A stretch of 64,000 nt of DNA. Source: Bolinopsis microptera. Its lineage: Eukaryota; Ctenophora; Tentaculata; Lobata; Bolinopsidae. Below, piece after piece: positions 12,157-24,285 of this stretch. The translations under genes and the position numbers were made by a program. The notes beneath the pieces are model-generated. The model had not been told where the DNA came from. It worked only from the letters and a program-made list of their open reading frames with translations, and did no database searches. The DNA lies in assembly GCF_026151205.1 (NCBI RefSeq), contig NC_087073.1, positions 21,726,270-21,790,269 on the forward strand. The letters run 5' to 3'. Numbering within the stretch: position 1 is the first letter of the stretch; each line of letters opens with the position of its first letter.

Positions 12157-12730
12157 GCGGATTAATGAATGAAATAATTGCAAAGCACTTACTTATACTA
12201 AACGAAAATTGGTTTAAAAAGGAAAATTTTGATTATGGATTACATAATTAACAAAAATTACTGAATGATTTTGAGCCAAATTAAAGATCGCAGCTTTTTA
12301 ATTTTTAATTTTAAAGCTGCGATCTTCAATTTTGAATTTGGCTCAAAATCATACTTTTCAGGATAATATAATTCAAAATCTACGTTGTTCCAAACTGTGC
12401 TTCTGGGGAGCTAACTTTAGTTTTACGAGGCGGACATTTTTTTGAAAACCAGAACTTTCTATTTCTTTTACTTCCGAAGTTAGGCCCCTACCGGTACGGT
12501 TTTCTTTAACGGGTGATACTCATATATTGGACCGTCGACGAGTCCAACTCGGCGCGCGTCCTGGTAGGTTGTAAACCTACACCTTGTAGTACAAGGTTTT
12601 CTGGGAATGAAGTCATTTTTGCTAGTATACTGCTTGAACCGAGATATGTGCAATTTTGTTGCACCGCGGAATGCGCATAGGATTGGCGTTTTTGGTAGTA
12701 TTAAACAGGATTAAACATAAATTCATCAAT
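12157..12730. repeat. tandem duplication, copy B (574 bp)
   Basis: Second copy of 11121-11682. The main difference is 12 extra bases (CCTTGTAGTACA region) right after the second hairpin of the two-hairpin repeat; the rest is nearly identical, so the duplication is recent. Confidence 0.9.
12507..12581 (+). repeat. dispersed two-hairpin repeat, copy 3
   Basis: Lies in duplication copy B and is therefore not independent of copy 2. Confidence 0.7.
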
Positions 12731-12849
12731 GATAGCCCTCTCACGTCTTGACTATACATTGTCATTATTATAGGAAAATAAATATTATGCAAGAATGTAG
12801 TATAAAGTATCACCAGGCCGTTACACGTTAACAGTAATAGTAACACTTA

Positions 12850-13419
12850 GGGGTCGTTCACATATTACGTAATCAATATTTTAGCAATTTTTACCCCCTC
12901 CCCCCTTCCGTAATCAACCGTAATCAAGACCCAACACCCCCTCCTGACAGCAATATTACGTAATCATGGCCTGACCCCCCCCCCTTGACTTTTTTCCTAG
13001 AAGTAGAAAACACTTTTCTCTACGTTTCATGCTACCCTGATCATGCTATCATGATGAGCCGAAATCGTTGTTATGATATCCGGCCAAGCACCTTCTAAAC
13101 TACTTACTATTATAGCCGGATATTCGATCAATTTCTAAATTTTATCACTATCAGAGTGAAATTGAGTGGAATTTACCTGGGGACCTCAGGCTATTATGTT
13201 CATAATCATAATAGAGATTAGGCGGAATGACAGGCTGAGCGCGGCCCAGTAAAGTGGAATTTGAATTAAAATATTGTCAAATTGTTATTATTCTAGAGGG
13301 TAAAAAAGAAAATGTTGATTACGTAATCAACGACCGAAACCCCCCCCCCCGTAATCAACCGTAAGCATTTGTAAACCCCCCTCCCCCCTCGGCTGATTAC
13401 GTAATATGTGAACGACCCC
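12850..13419. mobile_element. MITE with GGGGTCGTTCACATATTACG ends
   Basis: Inverted ends GGGGTCGTTCACATATTACG...TAATCA are flanked by TTA at 12847-12849 and 13420-13422. C-rich blocks with GTAATCAACCGTAA lie inside both ends. No transposase in 570 bp. A partial relative lies at about 15760-15800. The TTA duplication fits a Harbinger-type mobiliser. Confidence 0.75.
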
Positions 13420-13422
13420 TTA

Positions 13423-16059
13423 AGCCATGGATCGGGAAATGTTTTCTTATTCATCATTGTTAATGAGTTAATGGACTTACCCGGCGCGCGCGCGTTTGTC
13501 TCACGTCGCGATCCTCATTCCTTATGCAATGTCAGGTAAGGGCTTTTGACATGATATGTGTAAGGAACCTCGAAATTCTCTCTAATTCCGATATTCCTTT
13601 TAAAAGATAGTTAAATGATTTAGATTTATAGTTAACACATTTCCATTGAAGATAGTAATGAACAATTCCAGTCATTTTGAGCTTGAATAATTTTATGTTT
13701 AAGATAGGTATCGTTAAGTTTAGAAGATCATTGAAATAAGATGTGTATTTAAATTAGAGAAGAGATTACGTTTGATAAACAAAATGAAGCGTTTTGTGTT
13801 TAACTAATAGACAATTCGACACGGTTGATGACATTCCATGGAGGTGTACAATCAGAACACCACAGAAGATCACCTGATAGCAGACTGGCCTATCGCAGTT
13901 TCAGACGAAGATCTATGAATTGTGAGAATGGATGATTAGCAGAGCATAGCAGAGTTTAAACCGTGATGAGCAATAACGATCTTGATGAACAATTACTGAT
14001 TTTGATGAACCAGACTGATAGACTCTGGGAAAGTCGGAGGGAGTTAAGAGGGAGAGAGATCGGAGATCCGATGTCTTTCTCGGGTCAGTGCAGTCTTATA
14101 AGTTTGTTTCAGAGCAGTGCTTATAACAGAGTCCAGTATGCCGGTTCCATCCGGATACTTTAATCTTTCCAGTCATAAGTATTCCAGTAAGTTCCTTGCC
14201 TTGATTTAATGTGAGCCTTTCATATTAGTATTTTGTTTCGTATAAAATAGTTTGACGTGATTTTTATATCTATATTGTTTATAAACACTATAAATAGTGT
14301 CTATTCCCGTTTCCAATATCCATTTAAATTCTATACGACACACTGAAGGTTAATTCTATTCAGGTTGCTCTGAACCGACACATCGTGTAGTTTACCGGGC
14401 AAGTCTTCCATTCCATAATCTAAAGAACCGTGACTAAGTTTCCGGGTAGAAGTAAGCTAACGACGATAAGATTCCCGATCTCCCTCTCACTTGAAGGACC
14501 ATTATACGGATTGAAGTTGTTCTTGAGGTAAAATCCTTTTCCATTAGTTTTTTTCATATGAAGTAGGTTTAAGAATATAGTTGGTAATTGTAGTTTCGTG
14601 CTCTCAAAATTATATACTTTGTACAAACTTCCGTTTCCGTTCCCAGGTCAATAGACCCGAATCTTCCTACTCAGAACGTGCTGCCTTTGCCGATACCTGC
14701 TAGATTAATTGATTCTCCGTCGTCAACCGAGGTAATTAGTTCAGTTATAACGTCCGCATAAAATAAGTAGTTGTCTTAAATAGTAAATTTATTAAGTATT
14801 ATATTATTGTTTATCGAGTAAGACGTGTGCAGGTTTAAAGTAGATTTCCTGTTGGTTACGTAATAAATTGTTTCTATTGCCATAGTTAAAAGATATTGCT
14901 TTCAGACCATTCGTGACAGTCAAACTATTGACGGTGAGACTCAGTCAAAGACGCGTGATATTCCAGCCCTCCTACACTATTTCTAAGAGAGAGACTTATC
15001 AAAAGGTGATTGCACCAACATAGACTTAGAGTTCCTTTAAATAGGTTATGAGAAGAATTTCTACCGTTTCAATTAATTAGTATAGTATCAAAAGGTTACT
15101 TCCATTGTTATATAACCATTTTTCAATTTAAGAAGGTTTTCTCTCATTAATTATACTACCATTAGTCGTTCTATATTTTGTTCTATATTGTCGTTTCAAT
15201 TTGTGTTAACCCACCAAAATTGAAAGTCTGAATTATAATCACTAACCGCACTAAATTAAATAAGAAGTAACATGAAACTCTGAATTCTAGCAAAATTATA
15301 ATTTCCCTAAAACAAAAGTTTTAAGACGCTCAATCGTGGGTTCAGAACCTTCCGAGACGGACTCTCTTGATAAAACCGGGGCCTCCCATGTATAGTTCTA
15401 GCCAAGTCAAAAGGAGCTCTAAATAAATAATTTCTTGGAGGAAATAAAGTACTACATATCATGGACATGGGAGAGGTGATTATTACCCGGTGCTAGCAAC
15501 TAATACCTGTCTAATTTGGTACCGTGGTTAATAACAATATGGTCGTGGGTTCAAGTAAGTAATTTTCGAAAAGAAAACGACACGTGTGACAAATTTAGAC
15601 GAGTATCATCCATCAAATAAAAATTGTTACGTCTATTTAATTGTTGTCATACGTTGTATTATATGACCCGCCGCGCACGAGTGCGTGGCTCCCCCTGTAT
15701 CGTAGAAACTCTATAGTGAAGCAACAGTGGGAGTCACCACGTGATACAATTTAATTGGGGGTCGTTCACATATCATGTAATCAGCCGAGGTAAGGGGGAG
15801 GGGGGTTTCCAAATGAAATTACGCTAGTGTAATTTTGACACAATAGTTAATTGACGATGTCAATTCACGGCAGCTCGGCGCGGCACAGTAGCGCATCTCG
15901 CCGAGCTAGCCGATCTGTCGCTGTGAGAAGCCTCATTGACAATTGAGTGCGCGGCGCGGCACAGTAACGCATCGCGCTACAAACACAATAGCTATGTGTA
16001 AAACTAATAATTTAGGTACCACATAACACACCAATGTGCAATGGCAATTATATAAGTAT
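13423..16059. other. long noncoding stretch, unassigned
   Basis: AT-rich sequence without a recognised exon. A 66-codon plus ORF at 13963-14163 has no known motif and is left unannotated. 15760-15985 holds a diverged end of the GGGGTCGTTCAC family and inverted copies of the CGGCGCGGCACAGTA block. Confidence 0.4.
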
Positions 16060-16148
16060 TAACGGGTGATACTCTTAAATTTTTTGTTTCGACCGTCGAC
16101 GAGTCCAACTCGGTGCGCGTCCTGGTACTGGTAGGTCATAAACCTACA
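16060..16148 (+). repeat. dispersed two-hairpin repeat, copy 4
   Basis: 5' block AACGGGTGATACTC, a different spacer, then GACCGTCGACGAGTCC and the two hairpins. It has CTGGTACTGGTAGG in place of CTGGTAGG and TCATAAACC in place of TTGTAAACC. The independent location with conserved hairpins suggests a real mobile or structured unit. Confidence 0.65.
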
Positions 16149-16394
16149 ATATAAGTACAAAGTAAAAATCATTTTCTTTGAAAATTAAGAAAATAAAAAG
16201 CGGGGAACATCAAAAATCACAATTATACATAGTAACTGTAAACCTTTAAAAAACATACACGGGGTAAATATCAAATATTCATTATTTTGAATTTTCGCTG
16301 AATAAATTATCAATATTCTCCGGTATAGATTTGTTTTGATATCGGATATAAGACGATCAAACTAACAAGGAGCGAGTAAATATGATCCAGAGCG

Positions 16395-16634
16395 TTATAT
16401 ACTTATACGGGGCTTAGTAAAAAGCGGTGAATACACATTGCCGAGAGCTAGTTGTTTCCTGAAGGCTTTGCTTTGTTCAGGTGCTACTCCAGCAATTCTC
16501 TCCACAAGTTTAGGCTGAAAATTGGCTTCCCTGAGAATGATCCTGTTTCTATATTTCCAAGTGATGAGACACAACAAGGTTGCTCCGATCAAAATGGAGA
16601 GAAGGGCTAGCAGGGTTATTTGGTATCCTAACAT
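16395..16634 (-). CDS. possible small single-pass membrane protein (79 aa)
   Basis: Complete ORF from ATG to TAA. Residues 6-26 form one hydrophobic helix (LLALLSILIGATLLCLIT) followed by WKYRNR, a positive stop-transfer-like segment. A hydrophilic tail of about 50 residues follows (KLVERIAGVAPEQSKAFRKQ, then NVYSPLFTKPRISI). This suggests a type III or signal-anchor protein with the tail in the cytoplasm. Codon use looks like a coding exon rather than array or AT-rich noise, and the upstream context GGGAATATG is acceptable. No family was recognised. It could also be one exon of a larger gene or a chance ORF. Just upstream on the same strand lies the 27-bp array. Confidence 0.4.
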   Translation of the reverse strand: MLGYQITLLALLSILIGATLLCLITWKYRNRIILREANFQPKLVERIAGVAPEQSKAFRKQLALGNVYSPLFTKPRISI

Positions 16635-17046
16635 ATTCCCTCCTACTTAGCATCCTGTTAACACTGGACTTACCAATTTGTAAAGGAGTCTGGACGTTTT
16701 TAGTATCGATCAATCTGTCACTCTTACTTTTAAAATGGGGTGCGATAATTGGAATCGTTGTTGGAGAGAGGATTTCTTAAACCCTTTTGTAGTTCATTAT
16801 TCTGTGGGCATGAAATATAATCAATTTACAATTCACTACTACAAATACATTGATAACGAAGATAACTGGTCTACCGTCTATTACAATCGTCATGATATAG
16901 GTTTAAAACGAAAAACATCAAACTAAGTAGCAGAATTAGTTTCAAAATTTTGACGGGGCCGGGAATTCAAAATGTAATTCCAAACAAACACATTCAGTAA
17001 GGACAGTAATAAAAACAAAAATTGTTGAGCAACATTTAAATTTACA

Positions 17047-20000
17047 ATCTGATTTGGACGTGCACTGTTGACTTTTTGATTTGGACGTGCACTGTTGACT
17101 ATCTGATTTGGACGTGCACTGTTGACCATTTGATTTAGACGTGCACTGTTGACTATTTGATTTGGACGTGCACTGTTGACTATTTGATTTGGACGTGCAC
17201 TGTTGAATATTTGATTTGGACGTGCACTGTTGACTATTTGATTTAGACGTGCACTGTTGACTATTTGATTTAGACGTGCACTACTGTCTATTTGATTTAG
17301 ACGTGCACTATTGACTATTCGATTTAGACGTGCACTGTTGACTATTTGATTTAGACGTGCACTGTTGACTATTTGATTTAGACGTGCACTGTTGATTATC
17401 TGATTTGGACGTGCACTGTTGATTATCTGATTTGGACGTGCACTGTTGACTATTTGATTTAGACGTGCACTGTTGACTATTTGATTTAGACGTGCACTGT
17501 TGATTATCTGATTTGGACGTGCACTGTTGACTATTTGATTTGGACGTGCACTGTTGATTATTTGATTTAGACGTGCACTGTTGACTATTTGATTTAGACG
17601 TGCACTGTTGATTATTTGATTTAGACGTGCACTACTGACTATTTGATTTGAACGTGCACTACTGACTATTTGATTTGGACGTGCACTGTTGACTATTTGA
17701 TTTGGACGTGCACTGTTGACTATTTTATTTGGACGTGCACTGTTGACTATTTGATTTGGACGTGCACTGTTGATTATTTGATTTAGACGTGCACTGTTGA
17801 CTATTTGATTTGGACGTGCACTGTTGACTTTTTGATTTGGACGTGCACTGTTGACTATCTGATTTGGACGTGCACTGTTGACTATTTGATTTAGACGTGC
17901 ACTGTTGATTATTTGATTTAGACGTGCACTGTTGACTATTTGATTTAGACGTGCACTGTTGATTATCTGATTTGGACGTGCACTGTTGACTATTTGATTT
18001 AGACGTGCACTGTTGATTATTTGATTTGGACGTGCACTGTTGACTATCTGATTTGGACGTGCACTGTTGACTATTTGATTTGGACGTGCATTGTTGACTA
18101 TTTGATTTGGACGTGCACTGTTGATTATTTGATTTAGACGTGCACTGTTGACCATTTGATTTAGACGTGCACTGTTGATTATCTGATTTGGACGTGCACT
18201 GTTGACTATCTGATTTGGACGTGCACTGTTGACTATCTGATTTGGACGTGCACTGTTGACTATCTGATTTAGACGTGCACTGTTGACTATTTGATTTGGA
18301 CGTGCACTGTTGACTATTTGAGTTAGACGTGCACTGTTGATTATTTGATTTAGACGTGCACTGTTGACTATCTGATTTGGACGTGCACTGTTGACTATTT
18401 GATTTGGACGTGCATTGTTGACTATTTGATTTGGACGTGCACTGTTGATTATTTGATTTAGACGTGCACTGTTGACCATTTGATTTAGACGTGCACTGTT
18501 GATTATCTGATTTGGACGTGCACTGTTGACTATCTGATTTGGACGTGCACTGTTGACTATCTGATTTGGACGTGCACTGTTGACTATCTGATTTAGACGT
18601 GCACTGTTGACTATTTGATTTGGACGTGCACTGTTGACTATTTGAGTTAGACGTGCACTGTTGATTATTTGATTTAGACCGAGACGTGCACTGTTGACTA
18701 TTTGATTTAGACGTGCACTGTTGACTGTTTGATTTGGACGTGCATTGTTGACTATCTAATTTAGACGTGCACTGTTGACTATTTGATTTGGACGTGCACT
18801 GTTGACTATCTGATTTGGACGTGCACTGTTGACTATTTGATTTGGACGTGCACTGTTGATTATTTGATTTAGACGTGCACTGTTGACTATTTGATTTAGA
18901 CGTGCACTGTTGATTATTTGATTTGGACGTGCACTGTTGACTATCTGATTTGGACGTGCACTGTTGACTATTTGATTTGGACGTGCATTGTTGACTATTT
19001 GATTTGGACGTGCACTGTTGATTATTTGATTTGGACGTGCACTGTTGACTATCTGATTTGGACGTGCACTGTTGACTATCTGATTTGGACGTGCACTGTT
19101 GATTATTTGATTTGGACGTGCACTGTTGACTATCTGATTTGGACGTGCACTGTTGAATATTTGATTTGGACGTGCACTGTTGACTATTTGATTTGGACGT
19201 GCACTGTTGATTATTTGATTTAGACGTGCACTGTTGACTATTTGATTTAGACGTGCACTGTTGATTATTTGATTTGGACGTGCACTGTTGACTATCTGAT
19301 TTGGACGTGCACTGTTGACTATTTGATTTGGACGTGCATTGTTGACTATTTGATTTGGACGTGCACTGTTGATTATTTGATTTGGACGTGCACTGTTGAC
19401 TATCTGATTTGGACGTGCACTGTTGACTATTTGATTTAGACCGAGACGTGCACTGTTGACTATTTGATTTAGATTTGCACTGTTGACTATTTGATTTAGA
19501 CGTGCACTGTTGACTATCTGATTTGGACGTGCACTGTTGACTATCTGATTTGGACGTGCACTGTTGACTATTTGATTTAGATTTGCACTGTTGACTATTT
19601 GATTTAGATTTGCACTGTTGACTATTTGATTTAGACGAGCACTACTGTCTATTTGATTTGGACGTGCACTGTTGACTATCTGATTTGGACGTGCACTGTT
19701 GACTATTTGATTTAGACGTGCACTGTTGACTATTTGATTTAGATTTGCACTGTTGACTATTTGATTTAGACGAGCACTACTGTCTATTTGATTTGGACGT
19801 GCACTGTTGACTATCTGATTTGGACGTGCACTGTTGACTATCTGATTTGAACGTGCACTGTTGACTATCTGATTTGGACGTGCACTGTTGATTATTTGAT
19901 TTAGACGTGCACTACTGACTATTTGATTTGAACGTGCACTACTGACTATTTGATTAAGACGTGCACTGTTGACTATCTGATTTGACTATTTGATTTGGAC

Positions 20001-21527
20001 GTGCACTGTTGATTATTTGATTTAGACGTGCACTGTTGACTATTTGATTTGGACGTGCACTGTTGACTATTTGATTTGGACGTGCACTGTTGATTATTTG
20101 ATTTAGACGTGCACTGTTGACTATTTGATTTGGACGTGCACTGTTGACTATTTGATTTGGACGTGCACTGTTGACTATCTGATTTGGACGTGCACTGTTG
20201 ACTATCTGATTTAGACGTGCACTGTTGACTATTTGATCAGGACGTGCACTGTTGACTATTTGATTTGGACGTGCACTGTTGACTATTTGATTTAGACGTG
20301 CACTGTTGACTATCTGATTTAGACGTGCACTGTTGAATATTTGATTTGGACGTGCACTGTTGACTATTTGATTTAGACGTGCACTGTTGATTATTTGATT
20401 TAGACGTGCACTGTTGACTATTTGATTTAGACGTGCACTGTTGACTATTTGATTTAGACGTGCACTGTTGATTATTTGATTTAGACGTGCACTGTTGACT
20501 ATTTGATTTAGACGTGCACTGTTGACTATTTGATTTAGACGTGCACTGTTGAATATTTGATTTGGACGTGCACTGTTGACTATTTGATTTAGACGTGCAC
20601 TGTTGACTATTTGATTTAGACGTGCACTGTTGATTATTTGATTTAGACGTGCACTGTTGATTATTTGATTTAGACGTGCACTGTTGACTATTTGATTTAG
20701 ACGTGCACTGTTGACTATTTGATTTAGACGTGCACTGTTGACTATTTGATTTAGACGTGCACTGTTGACTATTTGATTTAGACGTGCACTGTTGACTATT
20801 TGATTTAGACGTGCACTGTTGAATATTTGATTTGGACGTGCACTGTTGACTATTTGATTTAGACGTGCACTGTTGATTATTTGATTTAGACGTGCACTGT
20901 TGACTATTTGTTTTGGACGTGCACTGTTGACTATTTGATTTGGACGTGCACTGTTGACTATTTGATTTGGACGTGCACTGTTGACTATTTGATTTGGACG
21001 TGCACTGTTGACTATCTGATTTGGACGTGCACTGTTGACTATTTGATTTGGACGTGCACTGTTGACTATTTGATTTGGACGTGCACTGTTGACTATTTGA
21101 TTAAGACGTGCACTGTTGACTATTTGATTTGGACGTGCACTGTTGACTATTTGATTTGGACGTGCACTGTTGACTATTTGATTTGGACGTGCACTGTTGA
21201 CTATTTGATTTGGACGTGCACTGTTGACTATTTGATTTGGACGTGCACTGTTGACTATTTTATTTGGACGTGCACTGTTGACTATTTTATTTGGACGTGC
21301 ACTGTTGACTATTTGATTTGGACGTGCACTGTTGATTATTTGATTTAGACGTGCACTGTTGATTATCTGATTTGGACGTGCACTGTTGACTATTTGATTT
21401 GGACGTGCACTGTTGAATATTTGATTTGGACGTGCACTGTTGACTATTTGATTTGGACGTGCACTGTTGACTATTTGATTTGGACGTGCACTGTTGACTA
21501 TCTGATTTAGACGTGCACTGTTGACTG
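17047..21527. repeat. 27-bp minisatellite, about 4.5 kb
   Basis: About 165 copies of a 27-bp unit starting GGACGTGCACTGTTGAC and ending TATTTGATTT. Common variants are TTTAGAC for TTTGGAC, GATTATT for GACTATT, and CTACTGAC. A 600-bp block near 18120-18500 is repeated in order right after itself. The period is a multiple of three and neither strand has stops in some frames. The minus strand therefore reads (VNSARPNQI)n for 518 codons and the plus strand reads (IWTCTVDYL)n. Confidence 0.95.
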
Positions 21528-22218
21528 TTTTAATCGACTGAAGATAATTACAAAATATTAAAGGTACATAAAATTGACGAAACTAATTCTAGATTTGGAG
21601 GCGTTTCACAAACACAAAAAAGAAAGAAATTGAAAACCAAAAGGAGGCTTTATAGTACTATACTGTGTGAGTAGTACAACCTCCTAATGCGACAACAAGC
21701 AAGCAGGCACCAGGAAGCGTGCTGTATATAAAATGTAGAGTAATTAGACCACACGGAGGAAGATGTGCCTATTTGGGTATAATCTGGCTCGATATATATA
21801 CATTATACATATATAGAGCATGTATAATGTATATACTGCAGCATGAGCAGGCAGTATATGAAACAGGAGGGACGTCTTCTTAGAACGCGAGGAGAGTTAG
21901 GACTTCTCGAACTACATTAAATCGATTGCTTCTGTAACGTCCTCATTCAATGTAGTAATTAGCTTAAAACTACAGCAGGTCCAAGTTGGTCGATGATTCA
22001 GTATTACTATTGGATGCGCACGCAACGTCCGCTCAAAGTTTGTACGTGCGAAAGGTGAACATTTTATGATTTCGATTAGATTCTGCTTTCCCACAGGCAC
22101 AATTACAGTTAAATGACATGTATAATTAATGTAATACCAACTTGAATGAGTATAAAGTGAAATATTCCTAGTCAGTGATCGAGAAGAGTGCTGACTTTAA
22201 GTCAAACGCAAGTAATTT
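21528..22218. other. unique noncoding sequence with AT hairpin
   Basis: No exon recognised. At about 21797-21836 TATATACATTATACAT is followed by its inverted copy, giving a 16-bp stem with a short loop. Confidence 0.5.
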
Positions 22219-22709
22219 GGTCATACATCAGTATTCCGACGGCAGTACGGCGGTAGTACGGCGGCAGTACGGCGGCAGCACGGCGGCAGTACGGCGGCAG
22301 CACGGCGGCAGTACGGCGGCAGCACGGCGGCAGCACGGCGGCAGTACGGCGGCAGTACGGCGGCAGCACGGCGGCAGCACGGCGGCAGTACGGCGGCAGT
22401 ACGGCGGCAGTCCCGCGGCAGTGCCACGGCAGTATAGTGACAACACTTATATCAGACTTTTGATCCAATTATTTCATGAGTTTGATGATTAGTTCACATT
22501 GATTTGTCAATTAAAAACATATTTCGAGAAATCAATAAGTTGTAAGTAAGTTCATACAATATCATTATAACTTTAAATCAGTAACTGTCACCCTGCAGCA
22601 ATAAAATAATTTACATTTAGAGAATCTTTCCAGCAGCAATTGCGAGTCGTTTCTTCTCCAGAAAGTCACTCTGCTTGAGGATAGCCCCACATCGGTCAGA
22701 GAGAATCTG

Positions 22710-23312
22710 CTAGTTGATCCTGTCAGTCCGCTCCTCCTTGAGAATCTGTTTGATGAGACTGCCGAATCGTGGTCTATCAAGGATAATCAGCTCTGCTATC
22801 TTCTTCTTGCGGTAGAAGGATCTTTCAGGGATTCGTTTCTGTTTCAGGAACTTTGAGAGGCTGATGGAGGTATCAGGACGGTTGGCAAAGTCTCTGTGCA
22901 CTCTGTTGTAGGAGGATAAGGCTTCGCCAGCTACAGAGGAGCGGGAGTAGGTTTCATAAGTGTTCAGATGGCGTCTACTAGGTGGTGGTGAGGAACTGGA
23001 AGAGGGTCGGGTAGGTGTAACCACAGGTCTTACTAGGCGAGCATTATCGGTATCTGGTGGAGTAGCTCCTCCTCGTCTAGAAGGTATAACAGCTTGAGTG
23101 GCACCAGGAAGGATAGTAGGATCGTTGGTAGGACTAGGAGAGAGGGGACGAGATCTCTTTCGTGTTGGGGTAGCCAGTAGTGTCGTTCGATGTAAACTGC
23201 AGAGGGATATGTTCAGCTGTAGTTCTCCAGAAGGTAGTCGAGTGTAGTCCTCTGTCCTGTAATCTTTACAATCTCTGAGTTTGATATCCTGAAACAAGAA
23301 GCAGAAGAACAA
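22710..23312 (-). CDS. transposon ORF, HTH-like C-terminus (200 aa)
   Basis: Reads leftwards inside the inverted-repeat element. The middle is low complexity (Pro/Ser/Thr/Arg-rich, including SSSSSPPPSRR). The C-terminal third, with SLSKFLKQKRIPERSFYRKK and KIAELIILDRPRFGSLIKQI, has the spacing of a helix-turn-helix followed by a basic helix, which would fit DNA binding. The start methionine at 23312 is uncertain, because the 5' end overlaps the divergent ORF and a splice site may be used. Function is inferred from position and composition only. Confidence 0.5.
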   Translation of the reverse strand: MFFCFLFQDIKLRDCKDYRTEDYTRLPSGELQLNISLCSLHRTTLLATPTRKRSRPLSPSPTNDPTILPGATQAVIPSRRGGATPPDTDNARLVRPVVTPTRPSSSSSPPPSRRHLNTYETYSRSSVAGEALSSYNRVHRDFANRPDTSISLSKFLKQKRIPERSFYRKKKIAELIILDRPRFGSLIKQILKEERTDRIN

Positions 23313-23718
23313 ACCCCAAGCTGCAACTACTGATGCTGGAACTAGTGTTAAGCCTGCTAACCGTTCTATTGGACTTCAAGCTATCTCCTGTGACCGCTGC
23401 AAAGGACTTGGACACACCCCCACACTTTGTCCTGACAATTCTGACACCACTTCCTCAACACCTAATGCTGTCTTCTGCTCACACTGTAAGCTGAAATCTC
23501 GCTACGAGGGCGAAACTATGAAGATCGAGGTGCAGTTGTGTCCAGCTCATATACCTGCTGTGGTAGAGTCCTCGTCCTTCAAGAAGAAAGAACGAGTCCG
23601 CGACTTCCTCAAAAAGATCGACAACATGGTTAACGCAGGAGCTTCTCTAGATGACGCTGTGAGTTACATGGGTATCACATCAGAGAAATACAAAAGATAC
23701 CAGAAGTACCTGCAATGA
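23293..23718 (+). CDS. transposon ORF with CCHC zinc knuckle (partial 5' end)
   Basis: Open from 23293 (stop just before) to TGA... at 23716-23718. It contains CDRCKGLGHTPTLC, an exact CX2CX4HX4C zinc knuckle, then a second Cys/His set CSHC...LCPAH. The end, with FLKKIDNMVNAGASLDDAVS and SEKYKRYQKYLQ, looks helical. The first ATG (23518) lies after the zinc knuckle, so the true start is probably on an upstream exon or lost. Zinc knuckles bind single-stranded nucleic acid. It is divergent from the minus-strand ORF in the same element. Confidence 0.55.
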   Translation, partial: NKKQKNKPQAATTDAGTSVKPANRSIGLQAISCDRCKGLGHTPTLCPDNSDTTSSTPNAVFCSHCKLKSRYEGETMKIEVQLCPAHIPAVVESSSFKKKERVRDFLKKIDNMVNAGASLDDAVSYMGITSEKYKRYQKYLQ

Positions 23719-24285
23719 ATCTGAATTATTTTAATATTTTATTGCTCCAGGGTGACAGTTACTGATTTAAAGTTATAATGATATTGAATGAACTTATTTA
23801 CAACTTATTGATTTCTCGAAATATGTTTTTAATTGACAAATCAATGTGAACTAATCATCAAACTCATGAAATAATTGGATCAAAAGTCTGATATAAGTGT
23901 TGTCACTATACTGCCGTGGCACTGCAGTGGCACTGCCGCCGTACTGCCGCCGTGCTGCCGCCGTGCTGCCGCCGTACTGCCGCCGTACTGCCGCCGTACT
24001 GCCGCCGTGCTGCCGCCGTACTGCCGCCGTACTGCCGTCGGAATACTGATGTATGACCTGTAATTTAATAGGTAAAATTTCGAAAATCCCGATTGGGTAG
24101 ATTGGACCGTGTTCACCTTTTCCAAACAAAAAGAAATTATATCAATGTGAATTACCGTTCTCAAATGCAAAATTATACTTAGAATGAAATGGGTGTCTCG
24201 CTTTTCCCATTCATTGAGGAGCATGTTTACCCGTAGTATAGGTATAGTACGGGTAAATAACCACCACGTGTTACATTTCGTCCGC

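Larger units (their letters stand above)
22219..24058. mobile_element. DNA transposon, 1.84 kb, long TIRs with internal repeats
   Basis: Inverted ends of about 370 bp begin GGTCATACATCAGTATTCCG. Each arm holds a GC-rich array of the 9-bp unit GGCAGTACG (about 21 copies left, about 13 right), then a unique part (ACACTTATATCAGACTTTTG and onward to GTAACTGTCACCCTG). Flanks AGTAATTT (22211-22218) and TGTAATTT (24059-24066) look like an 8-bp target duplication with one mismatch. Two divergent ORFs lie inside. 8-bp duplications occur in hAT, Merlin, P and Zisupton-like groups, but no DDE/D catalytic motif was recognised, so the superfamily is open. Confidence 0.8.

Noticed and set aside
13963..14163. 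66-codon plus ORF as retroelement gag start
   Set aside because: No zinc knuckle, protease or RT downstream, and no flanking LTRs could be found.
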